A stretch of 64,000 nt of DNA. Origin: Rhodamnia argentea. Lineage: Eukaryota; Streptophyta; Magnoliopsida; Myrtales; Myrtaceae. The notes under the pieces were generated by a model. It was given only the letters and a program-made list of their open reading frames with translations. It was not told where the DNA came from and ran no database searches. The position numbers and the translations under genes are program-made. Within the stretch, counting starts at the first letter, position 1. Every line of letters begins with the position of its first letter. Shown in pieces: positions 61,001 to 64,000 of this stretch. The stretch is from contig NC_063155.1 in NCBI RefSeq assembly GCF_020921035.1, forward strand, positions 17,007,311-17,071,310. Direction: 5' to 3'.

Positions 61001-61817
61001 AACCTGTTGACTGGTAATTATAAGAAGAGCATCAAGAAAGAAGCTTGCTGGACCATCTCAAATATTACAGCCGGTAATAAGGAACAGATACAGGTAAGAT
61101 CCACACACGTACTTTCCTATATGGTTTGCTGTTGAGCAAACCATGCTTTCTAATTTGGTCTTTCAATCTAGATATACATTATAGGATATTGGATTTTTGA
61201 TATGCTCGAGTAACATGTGTACGGATGTTATAGGCAGTCATCGAGGCTAATATTATTGGTCCAATGGTACAACTACTTCAAAATGCTGAATTCGATATAA
61301 AGAAGGAGGCTGCATGGGCAATCTCAAATGCCACATCTGGTGGTTCTCACGAACAAATCAAGTATGTAGTCTTTTATGCTGTTGATATAGGGTGCACTGA
61401 TAATGTTTCTCAACTTGCCGCTTCATTTTCTGCGCTGTTAGGTTCCTAGTAAGTCAAGGATGTGTCAAGCCCTTATGTGATCTTCTCATCTGCCCTGATC
61501 CGAGGATTGTGACAGTTTGTCTAGAGGGTTTGGAGAATATCTTGAAGGTAGGAGAAGCTGAGAAAAATCTTGGCAACACTGGTGATGTAAATGTCTATGC
61601 TCAGATGGTCGAAGATGTGGAGGGTTTGGAGAAAATCGAGAGCTTACAATCCCATGACAACAATGAGATATATGAGAAGGCAGTAAAGATTCTTGAAGCA
61701 TACTGGTTGGAAGAAGATGACGATACAATGCCGCCAGGTGATGCCTCTCAACCGGATATGCAATTTGGAGGGAACGATCTGCCTCCCGTACCATCAGGTG
61801 GATATAAGTTTGGTTAG
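58032..61817 (+). CDS. IMPA: Importin subunit alpha
   Basis: Adaptor that binds classical nuclear localisation signals and links cargo to importin beta for passage through the nuclear pore. Ten exons: 58032-58241, 59129-59225, 59357-59448, 59547-59678, 59903-60088, 60521-60684, 60800-60878, 60965-61093, 61234-61361, 61442-61817. They join to 530 residues, the normal family length. Residues 1-90 are the importin-beta-binding domain, with the basic cluster [12 protein letters not shown] and [20 protein letters not shown] repeats follow, with the NLS-binding WxxxN ladder: WALTN, WALGN, WTLSN, then WALSY, TVGN, WTISN, WAISN. The acidic C-terminus ends VPSGGYKFG as in IMPA proteins. The start is the first ATG of the conserved MSLRP. 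It is intact; which Arabidopsis IMPA it matches best is not resolved. Confidence 0.97.
59702..59855 (+). repeat. 77-base tandem duplication in an importin alpha intron
   Basis: AGATATGGAGTTCTTATTTT at 59702 recurs as AGATATGGTGTTCTTGTTTT at 59779. Both units contain TTATATCTTTGTCAGTCACT. The duplication lies in the intron between exons 4 and 5. Confidence 0.85.
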
Positions 61818-62400
61818 AGGTAGGTCCTCTTTCGGCATAAACCTGATTCCTTCATCCGCCTCTCTTTCGATATCCGTCAGAATTTTGTTGGTGCCGTAGC
61901 TGGCTTTCCCTTGACCTCAGATTCTTGGGATTTATGGCAGGACTAAAGTTGGGTTCTGGTCGGTTACGCCTCGAGTCTGGGTCATGGTTGAGTCGAGTCT
62001 GGGTCATGGTTGAGTCGAGTCTGGGTCATGGTCGAGTCGAGTCAAGTCTAAGGGGCAAGATCGAGGGGTTGCTTCAATTAGCCTCAGGTTCCGAGTTTCT
62101 GGAAGCAGGTGAGAGAAGTTGGATATTGCGCTCCTTATTGAATGATTCTTCTCGGATATAGTAACACATGGGATTATTGGGGGCAGCAAGTCATCCCCGA
62201 CAAGCATTGTCATACATAAAGCGCCACCAGAGTGCATGTTTTTCGTGGCCATCACAGGAAAGGTTTCAATGTCATATATTCTAGGGTCTTCCACCTATCT
62301 AGTTATGTGCTATATGTCTATATCCTTTTGTGTTCTGTCGGAGCAATGAGTTCCTTGATTCATTTTTCTTTTTATGAGATTGTTTTGGTTGGGTCTTAAT
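61818..62400 (+). other. 3' UTR and downstream region of importin alpha
   Basis: Contains a 22-base tandem repeat (61975-62040, about three copies of GGGTCATGGTTGAGTCGAGT plus two bases). The transcript end was not located. Confidence 0.5.
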
Positions 62401-63640
62401 TAGGAACTCGAGGTTGCCTTGCAATTTCTTCTGTGGTTTCTTAGCATCGTTATATCGATGCATAGTTTTTTATCAAGCGAATGATGCTCGTGCCTGGAAA
62501 ATTTGATTTTCTGTCCCTCTTTATATATGGTCATCTCCTCTTATGATTCCTGTTTGTCACAACCGGGGCTGCTTCATATCTTTCTTTGAATACATGATTG
62601 TGATGCCACAAGTTGCAATATGAATTAATGCCTCCTCGTGTATGCAAGAAGTTGCAGTTTGAATTAATGCCTCAGGGAACCCTGCAGATTACCTAAAGTA
62701 AACATTAAACTCAATGCGGCCTCAACTTTGGTTTGCATCATATGAATTTGTTCGATCTGTCGGCGATTGACCATCTGATGCTTCATTCGCAAGTGCTTGG
62801 GCTTCGTCCGTGTGAATCTGACGAGGCTTCCGATTTGAACGTTCTAGCCATGGATTTAATAATTTCAATTAGCCTCGTGGGCAAGACCCAAAGTTAAAGC
62901 CCCAGCTCCTCATCTATTCCAGCCCTTTGATGATGCTGAGGCTCTGGAGCGGGAATGTTCTGTAAGATCTTCCAGCTCCAGAAGCGTGCTCTTTTACTGT
63001 GTGAAATGCAATTGGCCCGGCTCTTCGACCCTCGAGATCTGTAAACGCAATTGCACTTGATTCATTTCTCTTTTGGCTCGGTAGGTCTGCACAAAGCTGC
63101 AATGAATAGGTTCTGGGAAATGGTCGAGACGCGCCTCATGTTCGACCCTCAACGGCCGCTTGTATGTTTCTAATTTTTTTTTACAGTGTACCAGACGTAG
63201 ATCCATGTTTCGATTTTGGACACCATTTTGCATCTTCACAATCAATTTTTTTCTCTCGCCTGTCTTTCTAAAGAAAAACGCTCATTCCCAAATCCGAGAT
63301 TCTCGCACCATCCGAACGGACCGAACCCACTCGATGACCAATTAAAATGAGTTTGTAAGGAGGGTAATTCAGTCTTTTCAATATAGGGTTTTTGCTCGAA
63401 AGCATGCGAGTAATGAATCTGCAAAAATTTACAAAGGGGTCCTGGATCATACGTGTTTTACACATTCTCTCCGTAGGTTTTATTCTTACCATGGGAGTGA
63501 AATCTCGAATAGAAGGAAGGAAGGAAGGAAGGTAGGAAACACAACTGACGCTCAGAAATCTCTCCCCTCCCCTCCCCTCCCCGCCAGCAGCTTCTCTCTG
63601 CATTTTCCATGGTCTGTTGCCACGTGGGACTTTCACCCCT
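62401..63640. other. Gene-free spacer
   Basis: No protein homology recognised on either strand. A GGAA repeat lies at 63512-63532, followed by a short CTCCC run at 63563-63582. Confidence 0.45.
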
Positions 63641-63924
63641 CTCTTCCCCCAGGATTTGGCGGTTGTCGTCGTGTCGTCACACCACATATCTCATCTCTCT
63701 CCTCCTCCCTCAGCCGGCCAGGGCCATTTCCGTCATTTCGCAGCCGAACGGAGGTTTAGGGTTTTTCCACTAAAACCGCCCCATCTTTCTCTACTGAGAG
63801 AGAAAATTATTTCTGTTGGAATCCCACTCCACTCTTGGAGTCGTCACCATTTCGTGCTCTGTGCTCTGTGCTCTCTGCCATTCCTTTCCCTTCTCTTCAC
63901 ATCACCCACATTCCTTCTTCTCCT

Positions 63925-63962
<38 letters not shown>

Positions 63963-64000
63963 CATTCCCACTTGCTCTTTTTTTCTTCTTTCGTTAAGCT
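63640..64000 (+). promoter_or_regulatory. Probable promoter/5' leader of a gene beyond the window
   Basis: A telo-box (TTTAGGGTTTTTC at 63754-63766) is followed by CT-rich sequence, including a CT microsatellite at 63926-63957 and CTTTTTTTCTTC near the end. This composition is like the leader of a plus-strand plant gene starting just past 64000. The plus-strand frame at 63617-63997 is low-complexity and not convincing as protein. Confidence 0.4.

Noticed and set aside
63617-63997. 126-codon frame at the right edge
   Set aside because: Low-complexity S/L/F-rich translation of CT-rich leader sequence; better explained as promoter/5' UTR of a gene outside the window.
1-64000. CRISPR arrays, operons, ribosome binding sites and rRNA genes
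   Set aside because: None is seen, and the spliced plant genes make prokaryotic features irrelevant here; microsatellites and tandem repeats lack the repeat-spacer pattern.

Overview
This is nuclear DNA from a flowering plant, most likely a eudicot tree or shrub. The genes have many short GT-AG introns, the spacers are AT-rich with CT/GA microsatellites, and the proteins are plant types (CBP60, IMPA-type importin alpha, plant Mut7-like exonuclease). Dense tandem duplication and the style of the repeats would suit Myrtaceae such as Eucalyptus, but that is only an impression; nothing in the sequence fixes the species.

Layout. 1-5.5 kb is a transposon graveyard: a GC-rich hAT-type element inside an older inverted-repeat element, then a second hAT-like element carrying a broken intronless bZIP gene. 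5.5-12.2 kb, minus strand, holds a ten-exon DEDDy 3'-5' exonuclease gene (Mut7/EXD3-like). 12.2-15.5 kb holds non-autonomous inverted-repeat elements. 14.4-49.3 kb is a tandem array built on CALMODULIN-BINDING PROTEIN 60 genes. Three complete, apparently intact CBP60 genes lie at 18.84-21.49, 31.22-34.33 and 44.40-47.52 kb, all on the plus strand, with eight exons and the same intron phases. Two further units are broken: one keeps only the 5' flank (22.7-27.3 kb), the other keeps flank and a ruined exon 2 (39.86-42.06 kb). Copies 2 and 3 share a long 3' flank with the same LINE relic, so they are the younger pair. 50.9-52.6 kb holds a five-exon J-domain co-chaperone. 57.8-61.8 kb holds a ten-exon importin alpha. 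The last 300 bases look like the promoter/5' leader of a gene lying beyond the window.

Functionally, the CBP60 genes are the only family cluster. Known family members are calcium/calmodulin-linked transcription regulators, several of them in salicylic-acid immunity. The other three genes are single-copy housekeeping types without an evident link to CBP60. All exon coordinates were derived by hand from splice signals and reading frame; every spliced gene model closes without an internal stop.

The most interesting observations are: a short upstream ORF conserved in CBP60 copies 1 and 2 that is fused in frame to the main ORF in copy 3; the two broken array units; and the captured bZIP gene.
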